A stretch of 50,883 bases of DNA from assembly GCA_903921785.1 (NCBI GenBank), contig CAIXRH010000171.1, forward strand, positions 1-50,883. The letters run 5' to 3'. This stretch comes from an uncultured Pseudomonadota bacterium (GTDB lineage: Bacteria; Myxococcota_A; UBA796; SXON01). Positions 34,543 to 42,762 of the stretch are shown here, piece after piece (positions within the stretch are counted from its first letter, which is position 1; every line of letters starts with the position of its first letter). Below the pieces are notes generated by a model, which saw only the letters and a program-made list of their open reading frames with translations, was not told the origin of the DNA and made no database searches. Position numbers and translations under genes: made by a program.

Positions 34543-36707
34543 GCGAAGTGCTCCACGATGAACCCGCCGGTTCCGGTTCCCGAGCCGGTCAGGCCCATCG
34601 CGCCGAGGAGGATGTCCTTCCTCCCGTCGCCGTCCATGTCGCCATAGGCGGCGGAGTAGCCGAGCTGCTCCAGGGCGGCGCCGGTGAACTTCGCGTCGGC
34701 GTCCGCGTCGGTGTAGCTGCCGGGCGCGAGGTCCCAGTACAGGTAGGCCCCGCCCGCGCCGCCGCCCCCGCTGCCGACGAGGAGGTCCCCGGTGCCGTTC
34801 TCGTCGATGTCCTCGACGCTGATGCCGGTGCCGAAGCCGGTCGCGGCCGAGGCGGCCAGCTCGGCGTCCGCGCCGGAGGTATCGGTGGCGGTGATGGGGC
34901 TGTAGAACAGCCACGCCTCGCTCTTGGAGTAGGCGGCCGCGGCGAGGTCTGCGTAGCCGTCGCCGTTGGCGTCGCCCTGGGAGAAGGTTCGGTATTCGCC
35001 GAGGAGGGCGCCGCCGGGGCCGGCGATGACGACGTCGCCGTCCGTGAGGTCGGCCGCGGACGGGGTGGGCCCGTAGAACACGTAGAGCGTCCCCGTGGTG
35101 ATGCCCGCCGAATTCTCGTAGGGCGCGGCGATCACCAGGTCGCCGATGCCGTCTCCATCCATGTCCTTGCCCGCTCGGATCCACCGACCCGCGTAGCCGC
35201 TGGCGTAGGTACCGGAGAGCACGGAGTCGGCGTCGTCCTTGTCGTAGTCGCCGGAGAGGGGGCCGTTCTTCACGTAGACCGTGCCCGCGGCGTTGCGGCC
35301 GGTGTAGTACGCGCCGACGATGAGGTCGGCCACCCCGTCGCCCGTGATGTCGCCGACGTCGGTGCCGTGGCCGCCGTACGTGCTCGAGCCCGTGGTGAGG
35401 CTCGCGTCGGCGTCCGTGGTGAGGTCCACGTCCGCCGTGATCGGCCCGAAGGCGATGTAGGTCCCGCAAACCCCATAGGGCGCGCCGAGGGCGACATCGT
35501 CGTAGCCGTCGCCGTTGACGTCCGCGACGCCGAGGGATCGCGTCCCGTAGACGGTCGCGCTGTCCCCGTACACCCGGTAGGCGCTCGCTGTGAGGTCGAC
35601 GTCCTCGGTCAACGGGCCGTACGTGACCAGGAGCGTGGAGCTGAAGAAGTAGCCGTTGGTGACCACGTCGTCGTAGCCGTCGCCGTTGACGTCGCCGACG
35701 TTGAGGTGGCCGCCGGCGTTGGTCACGGGGGGGTTGCTGGCGATGACGGTGGCGTCGGCCGAGGCATAGGTCCCAGAGAACCCGCAGTGGATGTCCACCC
35801 CGTCGCAGTCCTGATCGAGCCCGTCTTCGCAGACCTCGTGGGCCTTGGGGTACACGGTGTCGTCCAGGTCGTCGCAGTCATCGCCGAACGAGCAGACGGC
35901 GTCGTAGTGGCCGTCGCCGTCTACGTCGAACCCCTCATCGGTCGTGCCGTCGCAGTCGTCGTCGATGTCGTTGCAGGCCTCGGGGGCGCCCGGGTAGGCG
36001 GTGCCCTCCGAAGGCCGGCAGTCGTCGCCGATGAGGACCCAGCCGCTCGGGGGGGCGCAGGTGGTCTGGCTGCCGAGGGGGCTGCCGTGGCCGTCGCCGT
36101 CGGCGTCGGAGTACCAGGTGGTCTCGTAGCCGAGGTCGGCGGTGCGGTCGCAGTCGTCGTCGAGGGTGTTGCAGAGCTCGGTGGCGCCCGGGTGGATCGC
36201 GACGTTGGAATCGTCGCAATCGCCGCCGGTCACGATGTAGCCCTCGGGCGGAGAGCAGGTCGCCACCGCGGTGGTGTCGTCGCCGTAGCCGTCGCCGTCC
36301 GCGTCGGCGAACCAGGTGGTGTCCGCGGCGTCCTTCACGCCGTCGCAGTTGTCGTCCACCCCGTTGCACACGTCCTCGGCGCCCGGATGGACGGCGGCGT
36401 CCTTGTCGTCGCAGTCGTCGTTGCCGTCGGACCAGCCGTTGACCGGGCAGCCGGCGCGGGGCGCGGAGCCGGCGCCGTAGCCATCGCCGTCCTGGTCGGG
36501 CCAGGTGTCGATCTTCACGCCTTCATCGACCACACCGTCGCAGTTGTCGTCGACCTCGTTGCAGAGCTCGGGGGCGTCCAGGTTGATGGACGGGTCATTC
36601 GGTGCGCAGTCGTGGGGATCGGCGGTGCCGTCGCCGTCGGCGTCGGGGATGGTGTCCGCCGTGGAGCAGGCCGCGAGGAGGAGGAGGAGCGGGGCGTAGC
36701 GGGGCAT
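34536..36707 (-). CDS. Paralog B: MopE-repeat / FG-GAP propeller lipoprotein
   Basis: A 723-residue lipoprotein opening MPRYAPLLLLLAAC (Cys 14) and 'STADTIPDADGDGTADPHDCAP'. Five MopE units (to about residue 309) closely match those of A, C and D, including 'KDAADTTWFADADGDG' and 'DLGYETTWYSDADGDG'. One unit core has an unusual DDDCDRTAD, with Arg where the others have Gly. Seven FG-GAP blades follow. Its propeller has longer tyrosine- and Gly-rich stretches (GSGGGGAGGAYLYW) and is the most distinct of the four. ATG 36707 was selected by the lipobox; the frame is open upstream for 34 more codons. A TATCCT -10-like hexamer lies 23 nt upstream. Confidence 0.9.
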   Translation of the reverse strand: MPRYAPLLLLLAACSTADTIPDADGDGTADPHDCAPNDPSINLDAPELCNEVDDNCDGVVDEGVKIDTWPDQDGDGYGAGSAPRAGCPVNGWSDGNDDCDDKDAAVHPGAEDVCNGVDDNCDGVKDAADTTWFADADGDGYGDDTTAVATCSPPEGYIVTGGDCDDSNVAIHPGATELCNTLDDDCDRTADLGYETTWYSDADGDGHGSPLGSQTTCAPPSGWVLIGDDCRPSEGTAYPGAPEACNDIDDDCDGTTDEGFDVDGDGHYDAVCSFGDDCDDLDDTVYPKAHEVCEDGLDQDCDGVDIHCGFSGTYASADATVIASNPPVTNAGGHLNVGDVNGDGYDDVVTNGYFFSSTLLVTYGPLTEDVDLTASAYRVYGDSATVYGTRSLGVADVNGDGYDDVALGAPYGVCGTYIAFGPITADVDLTTDADASLTTGSSTYGGHGTDVGDITGDGVADLIVGAYYTGRNAAGTVYVKNGPLSGDYDKDDADSVLSGTYASGYAGRWIRAGKDMDGDGIGDLVIAAPYENSAGITTGTLYVFYGPTPSAADLTDGDVVIAGPGGALLGEYRTFSQGDANGDGYADLAAAAYSKSEAWLFYSPITATDTSGADAELAASAATGFGTGISVEDIDENGTGDLLVGSGGGGAGGAYLYWDLAPGSYTDADADAKFTGAALEQLGYSAAYGDMDGDGRKDILLGAMGLTGSGTGTGGFIVEHFAW

Positions 36708-36730
36708 CGGGCCGGGCGGGAGGTGGACAC

Positions 36731-36736
36731 AGGATA
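36731..36736 (-). promoter_or_regulatory. Candidate -10 element of paralog B within a conserved upstream block
   Basis: TATCCT on the minus strand, 23 nt before the ATG. The 50 bp upstream, including GTGACGATTCCG followed by GGCTATC, are almost the same as upstream of paralog C. Confidence 0.4.
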
Positions 36737-36777
36737 GCCCCGGAATCGTCACTCGTCGGCAGAAACGCCCCGGTTCC

Positions 36778-38946
36778 TCACTGGACCTGGTCCTGCACGT
36801 AGAAGCCACCGTTGCCGTCGAGTCCGCTGGCGCCGACGACGACGTCCGGGAAGCCGTCCCCGCTCATGTCGGCGAAGGTGTTGGTGATCCCCGCCGAGGC
36901 GCCGGCCTCCCCGAGGAAGTGGGCCTCGGCGTCGGCCTCGGTGTACGCGCCGGGACGGAGGTCCCAGTAGAAGTACGAGCCTCCGGCATTGCTGTTCTCG
37001 TACGCGCTGCCGACGATCAGGTCGCCCACGCCGTTGCCGTCGATGTCGGCGAGGTCGAGGCCGCTGCCGAAGTACATCGCGGACGTGGTCGTGATCTGGA
37101 TGTCGGCCGAGGCCATCTCGTAGTCCCCGGAAGTGGGACTGAAGAAGACGCCCGCCTCGCTGGCGTAGTACGCCGCCGCGAGCACGTCGTCCGCGCCGTC
37201 GCCGTCCGAATCGCCCATGATCAGGGTCCGGTACTCGCCGAGGTAGCCGCCGGCCGTGCTCCCCAGCAGGCGAGCGTCGGCGGAGGGGAGGTCGATCTCG
37301 CCGCTGACCGGCCCGAGAAACACGTAGATGAGCCCGCCGGTCATCGCCGCACCGGAGCCGAACGGCGCGGCCACCATCACGTCGTTGACGCCGTCGGCGT
37401 TCAGATCGCCGTCGCCGCGGATCCACCGACCGGAGTACTCGCTCGCCGAGGTGGAGTAGAGCACCGCATCCGCGTCGTCGGGGTCGTAGTCCCCGGACAC
37501 GGGGCCGTAGAACACGTAGGTGACGCCGCTGCCGCCGTAGGACACGTCGCTGTAGCAACCCACCAGCGCATCCTCGAGATCGTCGCCGTTGACATCGGCG
37601 ATCTCCGCGCCGTGGCCGCACATGCTGCCCGGCATGCCGCGCAAGTACGCCGTCGCATCTTCGCCTTCGGTGTCGGTGTCCGCGGGGCCGGCCAGGATGT
37701 AGAGCCCGTCGAGGCCCCCGTAGGGCGCGCCGAACCCCACGTCGGCGAGGCCGTCCCCGTCCATGTCGCCGATGCCGATCGACCGGCCTCCGTAGATCGT
37801 GCTCATGTTCCCGGAGAACTCGACGGCGGTACCGAGGTCGACAGTGCCGGACAGCGGCCCCTTCACCACCACGAGGCCGTCGTAGATGGCGTTGAAGATG
37901 AGGTCGTCCTGGCCGTCGCCGTCCACGTCGCCCACGTCGACGTGCCCGCCGGTGGCGATGAGGCCTGCCCCCGTGGCGCGGGTATCCGCGTAAGCGAGGT
38001 CGTAGTCGCCCTGGTAGCCGCAGTGAAGGTCGAGGCCGTCGCAGTCCTGGTCGACGCTGTCGCCGCAGACCTCGGACGCTCCGGCGTAGACGGTCGTGTC
38101 TCCGTCGTCGCAATCGTCGCCGAAGCTGCAGACGGCGTCGTAGTGGCCGTCGCCATCCACGTCGAAGCCCTCATCCACGGCGCCGTCGCAGTCATCGTCG
38201 ATGCCGTCACAGATCTCTGGGGCTCCCGGATACTGCGTAGCATCGGCGGGCCTGCAGTCGTCCCCGTTGAGCACCCAGCCGGAGACGGCGGCGCAGGTGG
38301 TCTGGCTGCCGAGCGGGCTCCCGTAGCCATCGCCGTCGGCGTCGGAGTACCAGGTGGTCTCGTAGCCGAGGTCGGCCACGCCGTCGCAGTCGTCATCGAC
38401 GGTGTTGCACAGCTCCGCGGCGTTCGGGTGGATCTCGGGGTCGGAATCGACACAATCTCCGCCGACCGTGATGTACCCTTCGGGTGGGGAGCAGGTGGCC
38501 ACCGCGGTGGTGTCGTCGCCGTAGCCGTCGCCGTCCGCGTCGGCGAACCACGTCGTGTCCGCCGCGTCCTTCACGCCGTCGCAGTTGTCGTCGATGCCGT
38601 TGCAGACATCCTCGGCGCCGGGGTGGACCGTCGCGTCCTTGTCGTTGCAGTCGTCGTCGAGGTCGGACCAGCCGTTCACCGGGCAGCCGGCGCGCGCCGC
38701 AGACCCGTGCCCGTGCCCGTCTCCGTCGAGGTCGGGCCAAGTGTCGATCTTGACGCCTTCGTCGACCTCGCCATCACAATTGTCGTCGAGCTCGTTGCAG
38801 AGCTCGACCGCGTTGAGGTGGATCGCCGGATCGTTCGGGGCACAGTCGTGCGGGTCCGCGGTTCCGTCGCCGTCCGCGTCGGGGATGGAGTCGGCGGAGG
38901 AACAACCGGCGACGTGGAGGATGGCGGCGAGGAGGAGCGCAGTCAT
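36778..38946 (-). CDS. Paralog C: MopE-repeat / FG-GAP propeller lipoprotein
   Basis: A 722-residue lipoprotein. MTALLLAAILHVAGC gives Cys 15, then 'SSADSIPDADGDGTADPHDCAP'. Five MopE units run to about residue 308, with stalk sequence nearly the same as in A, B and D. Seven FG-GAP blades follow. The propeller is very similar to that of D (shared 'GVTYVFYGPV', 'RGDGDLNADG', 'LPSADARLLGST', 'GVFFSPTSGD', 'ASGLDG.GGFYVQ'), so C and D are the most recent duplicates. The ATG at 38946 was chosen; GTG 38961 is possible. It is 70 bp upstream of B and 60 bp downstream of D, all on one strand. Confidence 0.9.
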   Translation of the reverse strand: MTALLLAAILHVAGCSSADSIPDADGDGTADPHDCAPNDPAIHLNAVELCNELDDNCDGEVDEGVKIDTWPDLDGDGHGHGSAARAGCPVNGWSDLDDDCNDKDATVHPGAEDVCNGIDDNCDGVKDAADTTWFADADGDGYGDDTTAVATCSPPEGYITVGGDCVDSDPEIHPNAAELCNTVDDDCDGVADLGYETTWYSDADGDGYGSPLGSQTTCAAVSGWVLNGDDCRPADATQYPGAPEICDGIDDDCDGAVDEGFDVDGDGHYDAVCSFGDDCDDGDTTVYAGASEVCGDSVDQDCDGLDLHCGYQGDYDLAYADTRATGAGLIATGGHVDVGDVDGDGQDDLIFNAIYDGLVVVKGPLSGTVDLGTAVEFSGNMSTIYGGRSIGIGDMDGDGLADVGFGAPYGGLDGLYILAGPADTDTEGEDATAYLRGMPGSMCGHGAEIADVNGDDLEDALVGCYSDVSYGGSGVTYVFYGPVSGDYDPDDADAVLYSTSASEYSGRWIRGDGDLNADGVNDVMVAAPFGSGAAMTGGLIYVFLGPVSGEIDLPSADARLLGSTAGGYLGEYRTLIMGDSDGDGADDVLAAAYYASEAGVFFSPTSGDYEMASADIQITTTSAMYFGSGLDLADIDGNGVGDLIVGSAYENSNAGGSYFYWDLRPGAYTEADAEAHFLGEAGASAGITNTFADMSGDGFPDVVVGASGLDGNGGFYVQDQVQ

Positions 38947-38959
38947 GGGGGGTGGGCAC

Positions 38960-38965
38960 ACGATA
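38960..38965 (-). promoter_or_regulatory. Candidate -10 element of paralog C within a conserved upstream block
   Basis: GC-TATCGT on the minus strand, 13 nt before the ATG, preceded by GTGACGATTCCGCG. The same block occurs before paralogs B and D. Confidence 0.45.
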
Positions 38966-39006
38966 GCCGCGGAATCGTCACCCGGCGGCAGAAACTGGCG
39001 GCCGCC

Positions 39007-41160
39007 TCACCAGGTCTGCTCCTGCACGTAGAAGCCGCCGCTGCCATCGAGGCCGCTGGCGCCGATGACCACGTCGGTGATCCCGTCGCCCGTGAGGTCG
39101 GCGAAGGTGTTGGTGATGCCGGCCGCGCTGGCCGCTTCGCCGAGGAAGCGAGCGTCGGCGTCCGCCGCGGTGTACGCGCCCGGACCGAGGTCCCAGTAGA
39201 AGTACGAGGCCCCCGCTTCGGCGTTCTCGGCGGCGTTGCCGATGATCACCTCGGCGATGCCGTTGTCGTCGAGGTCGTCGAGGTCGAGGCCGCTGCCAAA
39301 CCAGGCGGTGTCGCTCAACTGGATGTCGGCCGAGGCCAACTCGTGGTCGCCCGAGGTCGGGCTGAAGAAGACGCCCGCTTCGCCCGCGTAGTAGGCCGAG
39401 ACCAGCGCGTCGTCGGCGCCGTCGCCGTCGGAGTCGCCCATGATCATGGCACGGTACTCGCCCAGGTACCCGCCGCCGGTGCTCCCGAGGAGGCGGGCGT
39501 CGGCGGAGGGCAGGTCGAGCTCGCCGGACACGGGGCCGAGGAAGACGTAGATGATTCCACCAGAGAGCGCCGCACCTGAGCCGCGAGGCGCCGCGATCAT
39601 CACGTCATCCATTCCGTCCGCGTTGAGGTCGCCGTCTCCCCGCACCCAGCGACCGGCGGACTCGGTGGTCGCCGTCGAGTAGAGGATCGCGTCGGCGTCC
39701 TCGGCCTCGTACTCCCCCGCGACGGGCCCGTAGAACACGTAGGTGACGCCGCTCCCGCCGAACGAACTGTCGGTGTAGCAGCCGACCAGGCCGTCCTCGA
39801 GCCCGTCCCCGTTGACGTCGGCGATGTCGGCGCCGTGGCCGCACATGCCGCTCGGGAGGCCGCGAAGCACCGCCGTGGCGTCTTCGGCCTGGGTGTTCGC
39901 GCTGGCGGGCCCGGCGAGGATGTAGAGCCCATCTGCGATGCCGTACGGCGCCCCGAAGCCGACGTCGGTGAGCCCGTCCCCGTCCATGTCTCCGGCGCCG
40001 ACCGAGCGCCCGCCGAAGATGGTGCTGAGGTTGCCGTAGAACCACGTGGCGTTGGCGAGGTCGACCGTCCCGGAGACCGGGCCCTTCACCACCACGAGCC
40101 CGTCGTAGTACGCGTTGAGCACGAGGTCGTCCTGGCCGTCGCCGTCGACGTCGCCCACGTCCGCGTGGCCGCCGATGTAGGTCTTCGTTGAGCCCGAACC
40201 ACGTACGTCCGCGTAGGCGAGATCGTAGTTGCCCCCGTAGCCACAGTGCACATCCAGGCCGTCACAGTCCTGATCCAGCCCGTCTTCGCAGGCCTCCGGG
40301 GCCGTGGGGTAGGTGGTGGGGTCGTTGTCGTCGCAGTCGTCGCCGTAGCTGCAGACCACGTCGGAGTGGCCGTCCCCGTCGGCATCGAAGCCTTCGTCCA
40401 CCGCGCCGTCGCAGTCGTCGTCCGCCGCGTTGCAGAGCTCGCTGGCGCCGGGGTTGACCGCCGCCTCTGCGGGCCGGCAGTCGTCGCCGTTGAGCACCCA
40501 GCCGGAGACCGCGGCGCAGGTGGTCTGCGTGTCCAGGGGGCTCCCGTAGCCGTCGCCGTCGGCGTCGGAGTACCAGGTGGTCTCGTGGCCGAGGTCGGCC
40601 ACGCCGTCGCAGTCGTCATCCAGGGTGTTGCAGAGCTCGGTGGCGCCGGGGTGAATCGCGTCGTCAGAATCGACACAATCTCCGCCCTGCGTGATGAACC
40701 CCTGGGGCGGGGAGCAGGTGGCCACCGCGGTGGTGTCATCGCCGTAGCCGTCGCCGTCGGCATCGGCGAACCAGGTGGTGTTGGCCGCGTCCTTCACGCC
40801 GTCGCAGTCGTCGTCGAGCTCGTTGCAGCGCTCCTCGGCGCCAGGATGCACGGCCGCGTCCTTGTCGTCGCAGTCGTCGTCGAGATCGGACCAACCGTTG
40901 ACCGGACAACCCGCCCGAGCGGTGGAGCCGTGGCCGTGGCCGTCGCCGTCGAGGTCGGGCCAGGTGTCGACCTCGACCCCCTCGTCGACCTCGCCGTCAC
41001 AATCGTCATCGACCTCGTTGCATCGTTCGGACGCGCCGACGTGGATCGCGGGGTCGTTCGGGGCGCAGTCGTGCGGATCCGCGGTGCCGTCGCCGTCGGC
41101 GTCGGGGATGGCGTCGGCGGTGGAGCAGCCGAGGAGCGTGAACAGGGCGAGGCGCAGCAC
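39007..41160 (-). CDS. Paralog D: MopE-repeat / FG-GAP propeller lipoprotein
   Basis: A 717-residue lipoprotein, first in the array. GTG 41160 gives MLRLALFTLLGC (Cys 12); TTG 41175 is an alternative that adds five residues. Five MopE units reach about residue 307 and seven FG-GAP blades follow. The stalk opening 'TADAIPDADGDGTADPHDCAP' is shared by all paralogs. Propeller identity with C is high over the last 400 residues, with scattered substitutions mostly between blades. Upstream (41187-41200) is the conserved TATCGT block. A 180-bp gap separates it from the divergent FAD oxidoreductase gene. Confidence 0.88.
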   Translation of the reverse strand: MLRLALFTLLGCSTADAIPDADGDGTADPHDCAPNDPAIHVGASERCNEVDDDCDGEVDEGVEVDTWPDLDGDGHGHGSTARAGCPVNGWSDLDDDCDDKDAAVHPGAEERCNELDDDCDGVKDAANTTWFADADGDGYGDDTTAVATCSPPQGFITQGGDCVDSDDAIHPGATELCNTLDDDCDGVADLGHETTWYSDADGDGYGSPLDTQTTCAAVSGWVLNGDDCRPAEAAVNPGASELCNAADDDCDGAVDEGFDADGDGHSDVVCSYGDDCDDNDPTTYPTAPEACEDGLDQDCDGLDVHCGYGGNYDLAYADVRGSGSTKTYIGGHADVGDVDGDGQDDLVLNAYYDGLVVVKGPVSGTVDLANATWFYGNLSTIFGGRSVGAGDMDGDGLTDVGFGAPYGIADGLYILAGPASANTQAEDATAVLRGLPSGMCGHGADIADVNGDGLEDGLVGCYTDSSFGGSGVTYVFYGPVAGEYEAEDADAILYSTATTESAGRWVRGDGDLNADGMDDVMIAAPRGSGAALSGGIIYVFLGPVSGELDLPSADARLLGSTGGGYLGEYRAMIMGDSDGDGADDALVSAYYAGEAGVFFSPTSGDHELASADIQLSDTAWFGSGLDLDDLDDNGIAEVIIGNAAENAEAGASYFYWDLGPGAYTAADADARFLGEAASAAGITNTFADLTGDGITDVVIGASGLDGSGGFYVQEQTW

Positions 41161-41186
41161 GAAGAACGCCGCCAAGGGGGAGCCGT

Positions 41187-41192
41187 ACGATA
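41187..41192 (-). promoter_or_regulatory. Candidate -10 element of paralog D
   Basis: TATCGT on the minus strand, 26 nt before GTG 41160 or 11 nt before TTG 41175. It is embedded in GAATCCGCGGCTATCGT, which matches the C upstream block at most positions. Confidence 0.4.
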
Positions 41193-41340
41193 GCCGCGGA
41201 TTCGGCACCTTGGGCGAGATTGGGGCCACGGTTCGCCGCCTCGACGCGCGAGCGCGGCGCGACGGCTCCGCCAGATCGGGTTGTGGGGAGGAGACCGTTG
41301 CGCGTAGGCGCACGTTCTACCGGGCGGATAGGGGTTGTCC

Positions 41341-42735
41341 GTGGAGTCACCGGCGCGCGACATCGTGGTGATCGGCGCAGGCCCCGCCGGGTTGACGGCT
41401 GCGTTGCTCCTGGCCGAGGTCGGTCACCGCGTCACGGTGATCGAACGGAGCCAGGCGATCGGCGGGCTCTGGGCGAGCGCCCGCGATGGAGCGGGCGCGT
41501 ATCAGAGCGAGAACTCCTGCAAGGTCTACCAGGAGAGTTACCACACCGCCCCGGCCTTGTTCAAGCGGATCGGCACCCGATGGGAAGACCACTTCGTCCC
41601 GCGATTCGACCTCACCCGGGACTGGATCCGCCCCTTCCTCCGCGCGTGCTCCCCGGCCGACGTGGCGAAGCTCGCCCGGGGCTGGCTCTCCGTGGTCGCC
41701 GGGAGGGGCGAGCTCCACGAGGTGGCCGTCTCCGACTGGCTGGAGACCCGGGGATTCTCCGATCCCTGCTGCGCGTGGATGCGGGCGACGGCGCTCGGGG
41801 GAATCACGGGGACCACCCGGATGACGGTGTGGGAGCTGTTCAATCGCTTCCGCGGGAACGTCGTGGGTCTGTTCACCGGCGGCGGCGGCACGCTCTACTG
41901 GAACCGGCAGCCGCCCGACGGTCCGGGAGGGTTCCTGGCGCCGTGGAAGAGGGCGTTGGCGGCCGCGGGGGTGCGGTTTGCGCTCGGGGAGGCGGTCGAG
42001 GGGCTCGACGCCCGCCCGGACGGGGTGACGGTGCGGCGGAGGGACGGCACCTCGACGGGGTTCGACGCGGCGTTCCTGGCGGTGCCGCCGCGGGCGTTGG
42101 GCGCCCTGTTCGGCGCTTCACCCGGCCTGGCGGAGCGCTTCGGGGAGCCCGGCGACCGGATGCACGCCCGCCTCGGCGTCTCGCTCTACGAACACCTGGG
42201 GATCACCTGGCACTTCGGCGGCGTACTGCCGAAGGCGCTGCCGCTGGGCGGGCACAACGTTCGTCGCGGGTGGCACCCGATCCTCGTCGAGCACCCCCAA
42301 TACGCGCCGGGGCTCCGCGGAGGCAGCGTGGTCGTCGGCTCGATCAGCCTCGACACCGAGTACCGCCATCCGCGGCTCGGCACCCGCGCCCGGGACCACA
42401 CCCCCGCGGACCTCGCCCGCATCCTGTGGGACGACGAGCGGGCCGCCGACCCCTCGCTCCCCGACTACGCGGAAGCCGTGATCCACGGGATGTCGGACGC
42501 CACGCAGATCGTGCGCCACGGCCCGCTGCCGATGTGCGCGTCGGGCGCGCCGGTGTGGTTGGCGACGAACATGAGCGGCGCGGCGCCGTACTTCACCGCC
42601 AGCCTGGAGAGCGCGATCCAGGCGGGGGCGGCCGCGGCGGCGGCGTTCGAGCCGCGGGCGGCGCGGCTGCCCACCGGCCCGCCCCGCCGCCATCCCTGGA
42701 GCGAAGGGGTGGGGGCCACGGCGACGGTCGGATAG
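41341..42735 (+). CDS. FAD-dependent oxidoreductase (amine oxidase / phytoene-desaturase-like)
   Basis: A 464-residue flavoprotein. The N-terminal dinucleotide motif 'DIVVIGAGPAGLTAALLLAEVGHRVTVIERSQAIGG' has GxGxxG and the ribose-binding Glu. The C-terminal half ends 'APVWLATNMSGAAPYFTASLESAIQAGAAAAAAF', the FAD-closing motif of the FAD-dependent amine oxidase/protoporphyrinogen oxidase/phytoene desaturase group. Substrate unknown. The middle has a Cys pair (DPCCAW) and a long Arg/Gly loop. GTG 41341 was chosen over TTG 41335, as it follows GGATAGG by 8 nt and puts the Rossmann fold at residue 7. It is divergent from paralog D. The next gene lies 27 bp downstream. Confidence 0.8.
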   Translation: MESPARDIVVIGAGPAGLTAALLLAEVGHRVTVIERSQAIGGLWASARDGAGAYQSENSCKVYQESYHTAPALFKRIGTRWEDHFVPRFDLTRDWIRPFLRACSPADVAKLARGWLSVVAGRGELHEVAVSDWLETRGFSDPCCAWMRATALGGITGTTRMTVWELFNRFRGNVVGLFTGGGGTLYWNRQPPDGPGGFLAPWKRALAAAGVRFALGEAVEGLDARPDGVTVRRRDGTSTGFDAAFLAVPPRALGALFGASPGLAERFGEPGDRMHARLGVSLYEHLGITWHFGGVLPKALPLGGHNVRRGWHPILVEHPQYAPGLRGGSVVVGSISLDTEYRHPRLGTRARDHTPADLARILWDDERAADPSLPDYAEAVIHGMSDATQIVRHGPLPMCASGAPVWLATNMSGAAPYFTASLESAIQAGAAAAAAFEPRAARLPTGPPRRHPWSEGVGATATVG

Positions 42736-42762
42736 GCGTTCCCACCCCCGGACGGCTCGGTG

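Larger units (their letters stand above)
32353..41160 (-). repeat. Tandem array of four paralogous lipoprotein genes (D-C-B-A)
   Basis: Four genes of about 2.2 kb in one direction, spacing 60 bp, 70 bp and a 7-bp overlap. The 5' halves (MopE stalks) are almost the same in protein and often in DNA; for example the units around 33830-33910, 36009-36090 and 38240-38330 line up base for base over long stretches. The 3' halves (propellers) fall into A, B and a C/D pair. The duplicated unit includes the upstream promoter block for B, C and D. Confidence 0.9.

Noticed and set aside
34548-39579. Plus-strand frames of 729 and 886 codons opposite the paralog array
   Set aside because: Val/Ala/Gly-rich shadows that repeat with the paralogs; the minus strand encodes lipoprotein signals and recognised repeats.
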